Positions 63,469 to 64,000 of a stretch of 64,000 nt of DNA are shown one piece after another. Source of the DNA: Limnohabitans sp. (GTDB taxonomy: Bacteria; Pseudomonadota; Gammaproteobacteria; Burkholderiales; Burkholderiaceae_C); assembly GCA_030158125.1 (NCBI GenBank), contig JAOATL010000004.1, positions 186,001 through 250,000 on the forward strand, written 5' to 3'. The notes beneath the pieces were generated by a model, which saw only the letters and a program-made list of their open reading frames with translations, was not told the origin of the DNA and ran no database searches. The translations under genes were made by a program, and so were the position numbers. Numbering within the stretch: the stretch's first letter is position 1; every line of letters begins with the position of its first letter.

Positions 63469-64000
63469 ATGTCTGATTCCAGCTCACAAAACACCTCAAA
63501 TTCAAACCCCGGCACCGCCAATGTGATGCCGACTGCTGAAGCCTTGGCTGCGGCCGCTGCTGCCATGGGCACAGACAACCAGGCAGCACCAGCGCCAGCA
63601 ACCCACGATCCTTTGGCTGACGCCCAAGCCGAACTGGCCAACATCAAAGCCCAAAACGCAACATTGGCCGATCAATACCTGCGTGCGCAAGCCGATGTGC
63701 AAAATGCCCGTCGCCGTGCCGATGAAGAAATTTCAAAAGCCCGTAAATTTGCAGTGGAAGGCTTTGCCGACAGCCTGTTGCCCGTGCTGGACAGTTTAGA
63801 AGCTGGCCTGGCCATTCAGTCGGCCACGCCCGAACAAATTCGTGAGGGTGCCGAAGCCACCCTGCGTCAGCTTAAAAGTGCCTTGGAACGCAACAAAGTG
63901 GTCGACATCAATCCCGCCGCTGGTACCAAGTTTGACCCCCATCACCACCAAGCCATCAGCGTGGTGCCTGCGCAGCAAGAAGCCAACACGGTGGTGACTG
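63469..64000 (+). CDS. grpE: GrpE nucleotide exchange factor (C-terminus outside window)
   Basis: Open to the window edge with 177 codons. An Ala-rich, Ser/Asn-rich N-terminus (about 1-50) precedes the coiled-coil part [20 protein letters not shown] and the GrpE signature [20 protein letters not shown]. The Pro/His region FDPHHHQAI near the edge is the beta-domain motif. GrpE releases ADP from DnaK. An in-frame ATG at 63460 would add three residues. dnaK would be expected downstream. Confidence 0.95.
   Translation, partial: MSDSSSQNTSNSNPGTANVMPTAEALAAAAAAMGTDNQAAPAPATHDPLADAQAELANIKAQNATLADQYLRAQADVQNARRRADEEISKARKFAVEGFADSLLPVLDSLEAGLAIQSATPEQIREGAEATLRQLKSALERNKVVDINPAAGTKFDPHHHQAISVVPAQQEANTVVT

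Overview
The window looks like a chromosomal segment of a betaproteobacterium of the order Burkholderiales, most likely family Comamonadaceae (Limnohabitans-, Rhodoferax- or Polaromonas-like). The reasons are moderate GC, many orphan Bug-type (tripartite tricarboxylate) binding proteins and TRAP transporters, an RpoD with a long Lys/Ala/Pro-rich N-terminus, and a protocatechuate 4,5-cleavage operon whose gene order matches the pmd operon of Comamonas. I found no rRNA, tRNA, CRISPR array, insertion sequence, integrase or phage gene.

Layout. 1-3000: housekeeping genes (edge-truncated flavoprotein, trxA, rho, rpmE2). 3000-7000: ArnT-like membrane protein, MATE exporter, ABM-domain protein and a MarR regulator. 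7120-11362: a fumarylacetoacetate-hydrolase-family enzyme with a complete TRAP transporter, then a Nudix hydrolase. 11430-17922: small Ala/Lys-rich secreted protein, dnaG, rpoD, a hypothetical gene, and a TerC-family exporter behind a structured leader. 18231-22654: paaZ, and a two-subunit class III extradiol dioxygenase with its own divergent LysR. 22672-30117: aldo/keto reductase, two genes that look like the two halves of a QuiC1-type 3-dehydroshikimate dehydratase, an AroE-like dehydrogenase, a TRAP transporter and a TetR regulator. 30220-39333: the protocatechuate 4,5-cleavage operon pmdU-E-F-(two orphan binding proteins)-D-A-B-C with a divergent LysR regulator. 39354-45003: AEC permease, Bug protein, VanA-type Rieske oxygenase, nitronate-monooxygenase-like flavoprotein and acyl-CoA synthetase. 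45220-49339: ferritin-like hydrolase, membrane protein, M14 peptidase and amidohydrolase. 49467-62898: a feruloyl-CoA-type beta-oxidation cluster (enoyl-CoA hydratase, feruloyl-CoA synthase, thiolase, SDR, thioesterase), a LIV-type ABC transporter with a fused permease-ATPase, an acyl-CoA dehydrogenase, a MarR regulator and a second FAH-family enzyme. 63020-64000: FKBP isomerase and the start of grpE.

How the genes fit together (inference). The central third reads as a catabolic funnel for plant-derived aromatics. Ferulate- or coumarate-like phenylpropanoids would be imported by the ABC system, activated and beta-oxidised to a benzoyl-CoA, and released as vanillate-type acids. VanA would demethylate vanillate to protocatechuate. 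Shikimate/quinate would enter by the TRAP system and be turned into protocatechuate by the AroE-like dehydrogenase and the split dehydratase. The pmd operon then opens the ring and yields pyruvate and oxaloacetate. Genes expected but absent from the window are vanillin dehydrogenase, a VanB reductase, a 3-dehydroquinate dehydratase and the PmdK permease.

Two partial genes at the window edges (flavoprotein at 1-522, grpE at 63469-64000) run off the sequence. Start sites were chosen from ribosome-binding sites, family length and gene overlaps.
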